A DNA stretch of 64,000 nt from Prostheceraeus crozeri (Eukaryota > Platyhelminthes > Polycladida > Euryleptidae). The stretch lies in assembly GCA_907163375.1 (NCBI GenBank), contig CAJQUW010007257.1, positions 51,352 to 115,351 on the forward strand, written 5' to 3'. Under the pieces are notes generated by a model that made no database searches, was not told the origin of the DNA, and worked only from the letters and a program-made list of their open reading frames with translations. Below, piece after piece: positions 22,269 to 33,001 of this stretch (positions are counted from its first letter, which is position 1; every line of letters begins with the position of its first letter). Position numbers and translations under genes: made by a program.

Positions 22269-23857
22269 TTAATGACATTCGAGGAAAAAATGAGGACAAC
22301 TCAGTAAACAAGATCATTTCACTATTTACTTGTGCCAACGAAGCAGTCAATTACATAAATCACAGTTTTGCCGACTCTTTTGGAAAAAGTGAGCCGTTCC
22401 CAATTCTCTCAACAGATAACTGTGCGATGCATCCCATTTGTAATGAATCACAAGTTTTTGAACTGCTTAGCACGTTGAAGACAAATAAATCGCCAGGTAG
22501 TGATGGCATAATTCCCTTGTTATTGAAAGTTTCCGCAAATTCATTGTACCAACCACTGTGTCATATTTTCAATCTTTCTTTTAAGACCGGTGTTTTCCCC
22601 GATTTTTGGAAAATCGCAGACATTTGTCCTATTCCCAAAACGCACCCAATAAAGAGAGACAATTTGAGACCGATATCATTGTTGCCTATTGTAAGTAAGC
22701 TCTGTGAACATGTTGTTCTGAAACGATTCTATGAGGACTTGATTAAAAACTATGATGATTGTCAATTTGCCTACAGACCGTACTCGTCAACAGTGTGTGC
22801 TTTAGTTGTCACTCATGACATAATTTGTAAATTTTTGGAAGAGACCGAAGTCATTGGTGTGCGTATACTCACTTTTGATATGACTAAGGCATTCGATTGC
22901 ATTCCCCACCATCTTCTTTTGGGTCGAATTTCAAAAATGTCTATTAATGATTGTAATGTTTTTGTCAATTGGTTGAACAGCTACCTTTGTAATCGCAAAC
23001 AGCGAGTGAAATTGGGTCAAAACAGGAGTTCTATGTTGTATGTGACAAGCGGTGTTCCTCAGGGATCAAAACTTTCTCCCCATCTTTTTTCTCTATATAT
23101 GTCAAGCTATAAGCCCCGTCATATTTCTGTAAGAGTTGTGAAGTACGCTGACGATGTCACATTAGTCATTCCTGTGTATCGCAATGTAAATGACCTAGAC
23201 ACTGTTTCTTCTGAAATTTGTAATTTTAAGGATTGGTGTTTTCTCAATCAAATGCATGTCAACAGCAGTAAATCCAAGGTTCTCAATGTCAATTTTTCGA
23301 AATTCCTTTTACATCCTGTCCAACATATTCAGAATGTAACGGAGATGAAAATTTTGGGTTTGTTTTTTAATGACAGGCTTACATGGTCAAGACATTTTGA
23401 TCATATAATATCGAATGTTTCCAAGCGATTGTATGTCCTCCGTATTTTGAAAGAAGTTCTGAATCACGACCAACTGTTGATCGTTTATAATTCCATCGTC
23501 CGATCTATTATAGACTATGCTTCACCTGTTTTTGTCAATCCTGGTGTTACGCTGGATCACAAATTGTTGCTTTTCTGTAAAAGAGCTTTTCGCATTATAC
23601 ATGGATTTGATGTTCGCTCTTGTTACAGGTGCTCAATGTTGGATATTTCAGATCGAAGAAACATGCTGGCGCAAAGACTGTTCAGGCAATCCCTTTCGAA
23701 CAATCGACACATTCTCCATGACCACCTACCTACTGCATCTGATCGTAGTCAAAGACTCATACTGCCACATATTAAGACAACACGTAGACTGAATTCCTTC
23801 TTAGTCTCAAGTGCCATGTTGTACAATGCTTCTCTGGTTTCGTCCGAACAATCATGA
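22235..23857 (+). CDS. LINE ORF2, reverse transcriptase part
   Basis: Non-LTR RT of 540 codons in a frame that overlaps the endonuclease frame by 34 bases. Motifs in order: KTNKSPGSDGI, NLRPISLLPIVSKLCE, LTFDMTKAFDCIPHHLL, SGVPQGSKLSPHLFS, VVKYADDVTLV, and LGLFFNDRLTW. The C-terminal connection domain ends in LNSFLVSSA. The catalytic YADD is intact. WSVVNDIRGKN near the start is the normal linker after the endonuclease, so the frame break is probably a mutation. Confidence 0.85.
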   Translation: MCKSPKGVWSVVNDIRGKNEDNSVNKIISLFTCANEAVNYINHSFADSFGKSEPFPILSTDNCAMHPICNESQVFELLSTLKTNKSPGSDGIIPLLLKVSANSLYQPLCHIFNLSFKTGVFPDFWKIADICPIPKTHPIKRDNLRPISLLPIVSKLCEHVVLKRFYEDLIKNYDDCQFAYRPYSSTVCALVVTHDIICKFLEETEVIGVRILTFDMTKAFDCIPHHLLLGRISKMSINDCNVFVNWLNSYLCNRKQRVKLGQNRSSMLYVTSGVPQGSKLSPHLFSLYMSSYKPRHISVRVVKYADDVTLVIPVYRNVNDLDTVSSEICNFKDWCFLNQMHVNSSKSKVLNVNFSKFLLHPVQHIQNVTEMKILGLFFNDRLTWSRHFDHIISNVSKRLYVLRILKEVLNHDQLLIVYNSIVRSIIDYASPVFVNPGVTLDHKLLLFCKRAFRIIHGFDVRSCYRCSMLDISDRRNMLAQRLFRQSLSNNRHILHDHLPTASDRSQRLILPHIKTTRRLNSFLVSSAMLYNASLVSSEQS

Positions 23858-23938
23858 CCTACTTACTTTTGTTACTTTTTGACTTTATCTTCTTAGATTA
23901 CTTGATATTTGTGTTATATTAGTGCTGTATATGTGTGT

Positions 23939-23966
23939 GCACCTCCGCGATTCTCATTGGAGGTGC
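23939..23966 (+). other. LINE 3' stem-loop
   Basis: GCACCTCC and GGAGGTGC form an 8-bp perfect stem with a 12-base loop, about 35 bases before the ATTC tail. In related LINEs such 3' hairpins are recognised by the RT. Confidence 0.7.
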
Positions 23967-24015
23967 CAGAATTGTAATTTGTTTTCCAAATATACGCTAA
24001 TTCATTCATTCATTC

Positions 24016-24851
24016 AAACTCACCATACAGATAGAGAATTTCACGCTGATTCCAAATCTGAAATCCGTTTTCTCATCCGATGCTTCGTTTTGAAGCTAGG
24101 GCCCAAAACGTCCCAAATTCTAACTCTGTCGTTTTTCGCCAATGTCCCAAAATCTTAAATGGCGTCTCACATCTAAACGAAGACAGATAGGAACAAGCCG
24201 ATTCTTTCAGTGAATTTGTCTCACTCTTAGCTTTCAAACGAGCTATGGCACGACAAAATCCGTTCACTGGAAGCCAAAATCGAAGCAAGCTGTCCAGAGG
24301 GGGGGGGAGTCAGCGAAAATTTTTCTCTCCGATGGCGTTCAAATTCACCATAGCGATGCAGAATTTCACGCTGAATCCGAATCTGGCCTCCGTTTTCTCA
24401 TCCGATGCTTCGTTTGGGCGCTACATACCAAAACGTGCCAAATTTTAACTCTGCCAAAATTTTGAAGAAACATTTTTTCTCGCCGATTGACTTCAAATTC
24501 ACCATACCGATGCGGAATTTTACGCTGATCACGAATCTAAAGTCCGTTTCACCATTCCACCACGCCAACCTAGACGGTCGCCCACGTCAACCTAGACGGT
24601 CGCCCACGTCAACCTAGGCGGTCGGCCACGTCAACCCATACGAGACCAACACATCCGAGTCTCACACTCTGTCGTTTTCGAGGGGGGGGAGGGGGAGGGG
24701 GGGAGTCAGCGAACATCTTGTGAACGTGAACCAACCTGGCCGGCACACCACGACAGACCACAACCTCTGTCGTTCCAGAGGGGGGGAGGGGGAGGGGGAG
24801 GGGAGGGGGAGGGGGGCGCGCCGGTCGGGTGTTTGTCACTTTCTTACTACT
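24016..24851. repeat. Terminal part of element 1: minisatellite remainder and G-rich end
   Basis: The minisatellite resumes at 24016 and ends in three copies of a 22-bp unit (GGTCGCCCACGTCAACCTAG, about 24570-24640) and two G-rich blocks, CGAGGGGGGGG at about 24679 and a larger one at 24779. The last 30 bp match the end of element 2. Confidence 0.8.
24779..24818 (+). other. G-rich block close to the transposon end
   Basis: Seven or more G-runs of 4-7 bases separated by single A, about 33 bp before the terminus. Several runs of at least three G make this a candidate intramolecular G-quadruplex. Element 2 has only single G-runs at the matching place. Confidence 0.6.
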
Positions 24852-24857
24852 ATGGTG

Positions 24858-26659
24858 GCAAAAGCTGGTGTTTTTCACCATGTTTTTACCGGTTTTTACC
24901 AGGTGGTGAAAACCAGGGTGGTTTTTACCGGCCAACCCTGGTTCAAATTCATTTTTCTAGGAAAAACGGATCACTTCTCATGCAGAAAATTTCAAACCTG
25001 CTTATACAGCACATTCTACTCTATCAGTTAGTTCTCTAGCATCGGAACTTATTGAATTGGATGCGTCTTTACTCACCGAGTGGAAATTGGCGTGTCTCAA
25101 CAGTAGCAATGAAAGTTTATACATGAGAGCTATCCACAGCTTTTAGTTGCAAATAATCGGAGAAAACTTAATTTACGACTTTCGATTTACACAGCCACAG
25201 CTTGCTAAGTCTTGAGTATAGTTAACTGACATTTTTGTACGAATTTTGTGTCTCTTCTGAAAGCTTTGAACAACTTTAGCACCACCTACTTATTTGAGAA
25301 ATAACATGCAACTCTATCGAACCATGTAGCTTTCACGCAACAGTTTTACTGATAGAGCAAACGAATGCAGACATTTTCCTCATCGTCACATGGTTAGAAA
25401 TTTAGCAACCGTTAGGGAATTGTTTTATATGGCATACTTTTGAATTTAACTTGACTATGAATTTCTAACTATGAATTTGACTTCGCATGTTTGGGTAGTA
25501 GGCCTAGCAGATCTTTTTGAAAATTGTGCTATAATTCAAATCAGATATACTTGTACGCGTGTAGATATATATAAATTGAGGTCAAGTATGCAATGTAAGC
25601 AGATGACGGTAACTGATCGGATATCATTTTTAAGTTTCTTTGCGTAGAAACCTATGTGGCCGTTATAGACCAGCCTGGAGCAAATGTATTTTTTCAATTT
25701 CAAGCACAGATGTTTTTCTCGCAGAATGTCAAGATATAAATACAAATATGAGGACAATTTTAGAAATTCAAAAATACATATACAGATACCTTTTTTCTCT
25801 TTGACACATGTGATATTAAGCAAGCAGCCCCGACCTTGCTCGTTAATTATATATTATGTAATCTACACATATATATGTAATAACACATGTCTTATTTTTT
25901 TCACTGCCAAAGTTGTACGTCATTCATGCAAGAGTGTTGCTTATTCAGGGTCGCCTCTTACCTATGTATTGTCTAATGTTTTGTTGATTTTGCACAAAAT
26001 TGCACCCTATCAGAATCTACATGATTCGTGAATTAAAAACAAACTGGCTCTTCAGAATTGTGTGTTTGTGCATTGTATAAGCTTAGTAGGCCTATAGTAT
26101 TAGTGCAGGCCTACTACTTAATTAGTTGCATTTAGGCTAGATTTGACATGAGCCTCTCATTCAATTTTATTCATTTTTTGCATTTATTTTTGAATATCTC
26201 TTTGTATTTTTGTGTGTACATATTTTTGTTATTTTATCTTTACATGTTTTTTATTGAAAGAAATACAGTAAGTATTATTATAAATATGCAATAAGTAACG
26301 CCTTCAGTGAAGCGTGTGCCCTTTTGACAAACCAGCTGCAGCTAATGACTACTTGATTCTGTTCGCCCTACATGTACTGATATGTATGAGTACACTGACA
26401 TGTATCACCACATTGCTAGCTGCCTGATGATGTGAGACGAACGCTTCGGTGAAACATATCGCAAAGACCTCTGTCTTTCCAAATATAAATCGATTCGACT
26501 ATTTTCTCGGGCAGAAGTATGTCAGAAGTATGTCTTCTATCGATTGTTGCTGGTACTGGATTTTTGTGAATTTATATTGGTTCTATTACGCTTATCTTAT
26601 GCAGAGGTGACCGCCAGCAAATATTTTGGTAGGAACTTATGCCTTATATTTTGGTATAC
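24858..26659. other. AT-rich intergenic DNA
   Basis: No gene recognised. It contains one member of a dispersed repeat (25060-25350) and AGGCCT-rich tracts near 26090. Short open frames here look random. Confidence 0.6.
25060..25350 (+). repeat. Dispersed repeat, copy 1
   Basis: Shares GATTTACACAGCCACAGCTTG, GAACAACTTTAGCACCACC and GAGAAATAACATGCA with 59200-59470 at moderate divergence. Family unknown. Confidence 0.7.
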
Positions 26660-27310
26660 CTGGATAGCTGCCATTTCATCCAATATCAGGAATCATCAGC
26701 AGCCTAGTTAACATCTCTCATCATCGACACAACTCCGCCATAGAATAACGACCATGCCCGGGTAAATTTGATATTTGCAATCAGCAAGTTAGTGAAATTT
26801 CGACGGATGTTCATTAAATGGCACTTAAACCACACTACTGACAAGTCGCCTAAGTTAGTGCGCCTGAATAAATCAATAAATGCTGCTTTTTGCAAACGCT
26901 ATGTAGCTAGAATAATCAAATATTGAGTTGCATCTTTATTCGAAAAATAGAACCTGACCTGAATAGTTGCCATTTCATCCAATATCAGGAACCATTATTA
27001 GGCGATTTGTCAGTAGTGTGTTTTAAAGTGATATTTAATGAAAACGCCTTTGACGGATATCACTTTGTATATAAAGAATAACACCAAGGTATTCATGATG
27101 ACCCGATGTATTTCGCCGGTTCTAGACATGGGACACACCGGAATGAATGCTGACAGAAGCGCAGTGAACATCGTTATAGGTTAACACGTGACAAGAAGTA
27201 AAAATGAAATCTAAGGTAGAAAATAAAGTCAATGTGGATAATACTGATAGACAGAGTGCAGAGATATACATATAAAAGCACAAAAAAGGAGGAAGAAGCT
27301 AAAGAAGTCA

Positions 27311-27620
27311 CCAAGGCAGCAGTAAGCTAATGACAGTTTCTTTTTGAATGCACAAGTCAGGTTGTTTTACACTGATAAAAAGTGCTTCCAAGGCACACAA
27401 ATGCAGTCTACCGCGACATCTCCTCAACACAGTAAAGCATGACTTGCCTGGCTTTGATGGGGTACATTGCTGTAAATGACGAGTGATGGCGCTTGCAGCT
27501 TTGGAACGTCAGTCCCCGTTCAGCAACCACCGTGGCACATGTTCGGAAATCCTTTGAGATAGTCTCCTTTCTGTCCGACCGACATACTTGCTACCGCAAG
27601 TACAGTTGAACTGGTACAGT
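27311..27620 (-). pseudogene. GIY-YIG endonuclease remnant, left arm
   Basis: Minus-strand translation gives CTCGSKYVGRTERRLSQRI and HVPRWL, the usual GIY-YIG start, then an in-frame TGA, then KAASAITRHL, FTVLRRCRGR and LFISVKQPDLCIQKE, its usual end. One nonsense codon breaks it. Confidence 0.65.
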
Positions 27621-27714
27621 AAGTTAGATTCGGCGTCCAGTGACTAAACCACTCTTGTGCCAGAATCCCAAAGGTAGAATCCCATTGGACGCCGAATCTA
27701 ACGTACTGTACCAG

Positions 27715-27924
27715 TACCAGTACTGTTCCAAAGCTGCAAGCGCCATCACTCGTCATTTACAGCAATGTACCCCATCAAAGCCAGGCAAGTCATGCTTTAC
27801 TGTGTTGAGGAGATGTCGCGGTAGACTGCATTTGTGTGCCTTGGAAGCACTTTTTATCAGTGTAAAACAACCTGACTTGTGCATTCAAAAAGAAACTGTC
27901 ATTAGCTTACTGCTGCCTTGGTGA
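27715..27924 (+). pseudogene. GIY-YIG endonuclease remnant, right arm
   Basis: Plus-strand copy of the C-terminal part (KAASAITRHL through LDLC-type ending and SLLLPW). The N-terminal YVG part is absent here because the loop side is shortened. Confidence 0.65.
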
Positions 27925-28310
27925 CTTCTTTAGCTTCTTCCTCCTTTTTTGTGCTTTTATATGTATATCTCTGCACTCTGTCTATCAGTATTATCCACAT
28001 TGACTTTATTTTCTACCTTAGATTTCATTTTTACTTCTTGTCACGTGTTAACCTATAACGATGTTCACTACGCTTCTGTCAGCATTCATTCCGGTGTGTC
28101 CCACGTCTAGAACCGGCGAAATATATCGGGTCATCATGAATACCTTGGTGTTATTCTTTATATACAAAGTGATATTTAATGAATACCCTCATAAATTTCA
28201 CTAGTTTGTTATTGCAAATTTGAAATTTGCCCGGGCATGGCTTGAGAGATGTGAACTAGACCTGCTGATGATTCCTGAAATTGGATGAAATGGAGGCTAT
28301 TCAGGCTTGT

Positions 28311-29951
28311 TCCCATTTTTCGACTGAGCATGCCACTCAATATTTGATTATGTATACATCGTGTTTGCAGCAAGCAGTATTTATTAATTATGACAGGCGC
28401 ACTAACTTTGGCGATTTGTCAGTAGTGTGTTTAAAGTGATATTTAATGAATGCCCATCGAAATTTCACTAACTTGATTGCAAATCCTAAAAAAGTCACTT
28501 AATTTTTAGCGCATAGGAGAAATGGCATTTTACTATGTCAGTTTCTGAAAGAGCATGATACTAAGTGGAAAATATTCTTTTCAATGAAGATTTAGGTTCT
28601 AAAAGTTGTCTCCGTGCGTGTTAGTTCACATTGCAATAATGCTAGTCATTTCACCACACATTAATCCAAATATCATATGTATTGTCATGTAACCGACTAT
28701 CATCTGAAGGAAATGCTCTTTTCGAAACATTCTGCCACAAAATGTGCAAAAGCCATTCCAAATTCTTAATTTTTGTGTTCAGTATGAAAGTGAGTTGGCT
28801 GAGATCGATTATTATTACTTTTGTAAAATGTCCCATCAATTGAAACAAATCTGACAAGAAACTCATACATATTCTTGAGGTCATGATTCTTTATCTTCCA
28901 TAAGGTGCACAATTTGCGTGCTGTCCATATCATTTTTTGTCTATTTGTACACTTTTAGCGCACATTTTCAATTTATCTACGGTACATCATTATTGCAATA
29001 ATACGTATTGTAAAAAACCATTTCATGAAAATAAATGATTTTTAGAGACAATGTTGCATTCATATATTAACTAAATTAGAATACTTGCTCACTTTCTCTT
29101 TTCAAAAACATGATGCTTACAACATTCATGGATGACTGATAACTACACTTGACGCTTAAAATCATTTAAATCATGCTATCGATACGAGTATTGGTTCATA
29201 AATGAATGGGATATTGGATGAGATGAATGTAGTATTCATTTTGATGATGTGTTAAACTTCTTGAATCGCTTGACTTACTATTGATATTAGTCAAATGGAA
29301 ATACTCTTCTGAGAGCATTTATGCTCGCCTATATTTTGACGTATATTTCATTTTTCCAACCCACTACTTAGACATCAAATTTTTCGTTTGAGTAAAAGAA
29401 GCGATGTTGAAATAGTGTCATGTGGTGGATAACATGCAGATATTCAAAGATACAAACATTTAACATTTTGCATCTTCAGATGGCACCGCATATACCACAT
29501 GGGCATTAAGTAGCCTATCATAGTATATTTGACGACAACAGATGACCTTTTGTCCCAACAAGTAATTAAATGTAACATTGATTTTGCTAAAGAATGTACA
29601 TTGTACAGCAGGGCTTCCAAAACTCCGGACCGTGGCATCATGTTCACGGAATGCAGTGATCGCGTGATGTGCACGGTACATGTGATTTCCTTGTAGTTGA
29701 TCAATCATGCTTGATCTGCTATTTAGGATGTGAGTCACCACTTCCTATAATTCCCAGAAAACGAGGTTTTGGCTCAGTTTTGCAATCCTTTATAACGATT
29801 AGTATCTCTCTATCGACTAAAATCACTTAAATTTACTTAAAAGTCGCTTAAATTTATATTTTTTGAAGCAGGCTTCCGAGCATTATTCCGCAAAATGCCT
29901 TGCTGAATGTATTTAAATGACGATTGGTGTATGTCATCAAATTATGTAGAA
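28311..29951. other. AT-rich intergenic DNA
   Basis: One more diverged piece of the Penelope-associated repeat occurs at about 28390-28470 (GGCGATTTGTCAGTAGTGTG). Otherwise nothing recognised. Small overlapping minus-strand frames at 29444-29741 have no supporting motif. Confidence 0.6.
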
Positions 29952-29957
29952 GGCCTG
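29952..29957 (+). repeat. Target-site duplication of element 2, left
   Basis: GGCCTG directly before AGTAGTAAGG; an identical GGCCTG follows the right end at 51921-51926. Six bp is the size made by Polinton integrases. Confidence 0.9.
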
Positions 29958-29999
29958 AGTAGTAAGGAAGTGACAAACACCAGATAGCGCAAGATGGCC

Positions 30000-32160
30000 G
30001 CCATCGCTGAGTCCCCCCCCCTCTGGAACGGCAGAGTGTCGTGGTCGGCCGCCGTGGTGCTTCGGGTCTGAGTCCCCCCCCTCTGGAACGATAGAGTGTC
30101 GGTCGTGGTGGACTTGGGCGACCGCCAGGATTAGTCTTGAGGCTATAGTGTGTGATGTTTTTGGTGCAATCTGCTGAACGTTGGGTTGTAAAATGGGTTG
30201 TTTCGAGTGGAAGGAGTGGTCGGATGAGAAAACGGAGGTCGGATTCGTATTCAGCGTGAAATTCTGCATCGGTAGGGTGAGTTTCAAGGCAATCGGTGAG
30301 AAAAAATTTTCAACATTTTTCGAAAAACGACAGAGTTAGAATTTGGGACGTTTTGGTGTGTAGCGTCAAAACGAAGCATCGGATGAGAAAACGGAGATCA
30401 GATTCGGATTCAGCGTGAAATTCTGCATCGCTATGGTGAGTTTCAAGTCAATCGGAGAGAAAAAATTTTCGGCTGACGTCCCCCCCCCTCTGGACAGCTT
30501 GCTTCGATTTTGGCTTCCAGTGGACGGATTTTGTCGTGCGATAGCTCGTTTGAAAGCTAAGAGTGAGACAAATTCAGTGAAAGAATCGGCTTGTTCCTAT
30601 CTGTCTTCGTTCAAAAGTTAGAGCGGTTACAAGATTTTAGGTCGGAGCTCGCTTACCTGAAAAATCCTAAGTGTCAGAGTGACTTTGTATGGGTAAAATT
30701 TTGAAAATTTTCCAAAGTGTGGAATTTCGACCTGGGACCGTCACCAAAACATTTTTCATCAAATTTTGAAATTTCACTGACGTCCCCCCCCCTCTGGACA
30801 GCTTGCTTCGATTTTGGCTTCCAGTGGATGGATTTTGTCGTGCGATAGCTCGTTTGAAAGCTAAGAGTGAGACAAATTCAGTGAAAGAATCGGCTTGTTC
30901 CTATCTGTCTTCGTTCAAAAGTTAGAGCGGTTACAAGATTTTAGGTCGGAGCTCGCTTACCTGAAAAATCCTAAGTGTCAGAGTGACTTTGTATGGGTAA
31001 AATTTTGAAAATTTTCCAAAGTGTGGAATTTCGACCTGGGACCGTCACCAAAACATTTTTCATCAAATTTTGAAATTTCACTGACGTCTCCCCCCCTCTG
31101 GACAGCTTGCTTCGATTTTGGCTTCCAGTGGACGGATTTTGTCGTGCGATAGCTCGTTTGAAAGCTAAGAGTGAGACAAATTCAGTGAAAGAAACGGCTT
31201 GTTCCTATCTGTCTTCGTTCAAAAGTTAGAGCGGTTACAAGATTTTAGGTCGGAGCTCGCTTACCTGAAAAATCCTAAGTGTCAGAGTGGCTTTGTATGG
31301 GTAAAATTTTGAAAATTTTCCAAAGTGTGGAATTTCGACCTGGGACCGCCACCAAAACATTTTTCATCAAATTTCACTGACCTCCCCCCCCCTCTTGACA
31401 GCTTGCTTCGATTTTGGCTTCCAGTGGACGGATTTTGTCGTGCGATAGCTCGTTTGAAAGCTAAGAGTGAGACAAATTCAGTGAAAGAATCGGCTTGTTC
31501 CTATCTGTCTTCGTTCAAAAGTTAGAGCGGTTACAAGATTTTAGGTCGGAGCTCGCTCACCTGAAAAAATCCTAAGTGTCAGAGTGACTTTGTATGGGTA
31601 AAATTTTGAAAATTTTCCAAAGTGTGGAATTTCGACCTGAGACCGTCACCAAAACATTTTTCATCAAATTTTGAAATTTCACTGACGTCCCCCCCCCTCT
31701 GGACAGCTTGCTTCGATTTTGGCTTCCAGTGGACGGATTTTGTCGTGCGATAGCTCGTTTGAAAGCTAAGAGTGAGACAAATTCACTGAAAGAATCGGCT
31801 TGTTCGTATCTGTCTTCGTTTAGATGTGAGACGCCATTTAAGATTTTGGGACATTGGCGAAAAACGACAGAGTTAGAATTTGGGACGTTTTGGGCTGTAG
31901 CTTCAAAACGAAGCATCGGATGGGAAAACGGAGGCCAGATTTGGAATCAGCGTCAAATTCTTTATCTGTATGGTGAGTTTCATGTCAATCGGAGAGTTTC
32001 AAGTCAATCGGAGAGAAAAATTTTCAACATTTTTCGGAAAAACGAGTTAGAATTTTTGCGATGGCTGCCTACTGTAGAGCCAAAACGAAGCATCGGATGG
32101 GAAAACGGAGGCCAGATTCGGATTCAGCGTCAAATTCTACATGGAAATGGTGTATTTCCA
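30000..32160. repeat. Subterminal minisatellite with C-runs, left arm
   Basis: Five units of about 300 bp, each with a C-run followed by TCTGGACAGCTTGCTTCG (runs near 30480, 30784, 31086, 31386 and 31688), plus two terminal C-runs near 30015 and 30076 followed by TCTGGAACG. Reverse-complement relative of the element 1 array. Confidence 0.9.
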
Positions 32161-32220
32161 GCTCAATCGGAGCACTAGAACCGGCGATAGACGGGTTTTT
32201 TAGTGTTTGGATGATGGGTG

Positions 32221-32255
32221 TTACGTCATCAGCTGATCGCCACACACTATATAAG
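32221..32255 (+). promoter_or_regulatory. Gene A promoter, left arm
   Basis: TTACGTCATCAGCTG (32221-32235; CRE-like plus E-box) and TATATAAG (32248-32255), followed about 46 bp later by the leader-exon donor. Same layout as element 1. Confidence 0.7.
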
Positions 32256-32301
32256 CTGGGAACCGAGAGAGACTTGTCATTAAGACGAGAGATTGTCAAC
32301 G

Positions 32302-32998
32302 GTAAGTCGTCTCTCTGAGCTCCGATGATAGCTTCGGACATTCCAAATCCCGAGTTTCTGTAAGAAACCGACTTAGAAAATTTCATTGCTGATATCAGCT
32401 AAGGCGTCAGACTTAGAGGTTATCCAGGAGATGGCCTTCGTCTCCAGGCCATAAAAGACTCCAAAACTTTAAAGGCTTGTAACTTTGCTTCTACAAGTCC
32501 GTTTGACTTGATTCAAAAAAGGTTCGGTCGCTATTGACCTGGCCTAAGTGACAGACTACTTATAAAATTTCATAAGTAGTGCTAAAAAGTTGAAAAATTT
32601 AAATTCACTAGTTTTGGAGGTTTTCTGGGGTTTTCAAGTATGCTGAATTCAAATCTACTATCAGATTTCAAATTTAACTAAGTCTAAGGCAGCTTTGAGG
32701 GGTTAGATCCCAGCTACTGTTCACTACCTTTGACTCGGCGTTACTGTTACCACTTCGGGGCAGTGACAATGATGTCTTAAGCTGTAAATAGCGGGTATCG
32801 GGGAAGATCTCTCACTTCCCTAGTGATCAGTACAAGGCCTTCGGGCTGTCGACGGGATCTAGTGCCACTCACTACACTCAAATCTATCATCTCACTAAGT
32901 GTAAAATCATTCTTTTCCGTTTTTATAAACTAGGAATCAATCGTTTGCTATCAAACGTTTACGGAATTATAATCATTGTTTCCCCCTTTTCACTTCAG
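32302..32998 (+). other. Leader intron of gene A, left arm
   Basis: Donor CG|GTAAGT at 32302, acceptor CACTTCAG ending at 32998, length 697 bp. The gene A ATG follows at 33002. Confidence 0.7.
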
Positions 32999-33001
32999 AA
33001 A

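Larger units (their letters stand above)
19962..24015 (+). mobile_element. CR1/Jockey-group LINE, near full length
   Basis: A 4054-bp insertion in the minisatellite, with 5' leader, ORF1, endonuclease, reverse transcriptase, a 3' stem-loop and a short ATTC-repeat tail. It is flanked by AAACTC. An ATTC-type tail and an ORF1 with coiled coil plus RRM-like domain fit the CR1/Crack/Daphne side of the Jockey group, but I cannot place the clade. It is younger than the array it splits. Confidence 0.85.
1..24851. mobile_element. Polinton/Maverick-like element 1, partial (right end in window)
   Basis: The right terminus, ending TTCTTACTACT at 24851, matches the terminus of element 2 (CCTTACTACT) together with the adjacent TGTTTGTCACTT. 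Inward lie the same G-run minisatellite, promoter, leader intron and genes A and B as in element 2, followed by a protein-primed-type PolB gene. The 6 bases after the end (ATGGTG, 24852-24857) would be the target duplication, but the left end lies before base 1 so this cannot be confirmed. Known of the family: Polintons have long terminal inverted repeats, 6-bp target duplications and PolB. Integrase, ATPase, protease and major capsid genes are not visible here. Confidence 0.8.
26660..28310. mobile_element. Penelope-like element remnant in inverted arrangement
   Basis: Two arms (about 26660-27642 and 27676-28310) are inverted copies around a loop of about 33 bp. Shared marks include GGCGTCCA/TGGACGCC next to the loop, TGGCGCTTGCAGCTTTGGAAC, and CATTTCATCCAATATCAGGAA at the outer ends. 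Both arms encode parts of a GIY-YIG endonuclease, the C-terminal domain of Penelope-like elements. Head-to-head or tail-to-tail partial copies are usual for that class. Confidence 0.6.

Noticed and set aside
26420-26475. CTGATGA...GAAAC stretch as a hammerhead ribozyme, as found in Penelope-like elements
   Set aside because: The bases between CTGATGA and GAAA cannot form a closing stem II next to the core.
29444-29741. Overlapping minus-strand ORFs as a gene
   Set aside because: No motif, no promoter, composition like random AT-rich DNA.
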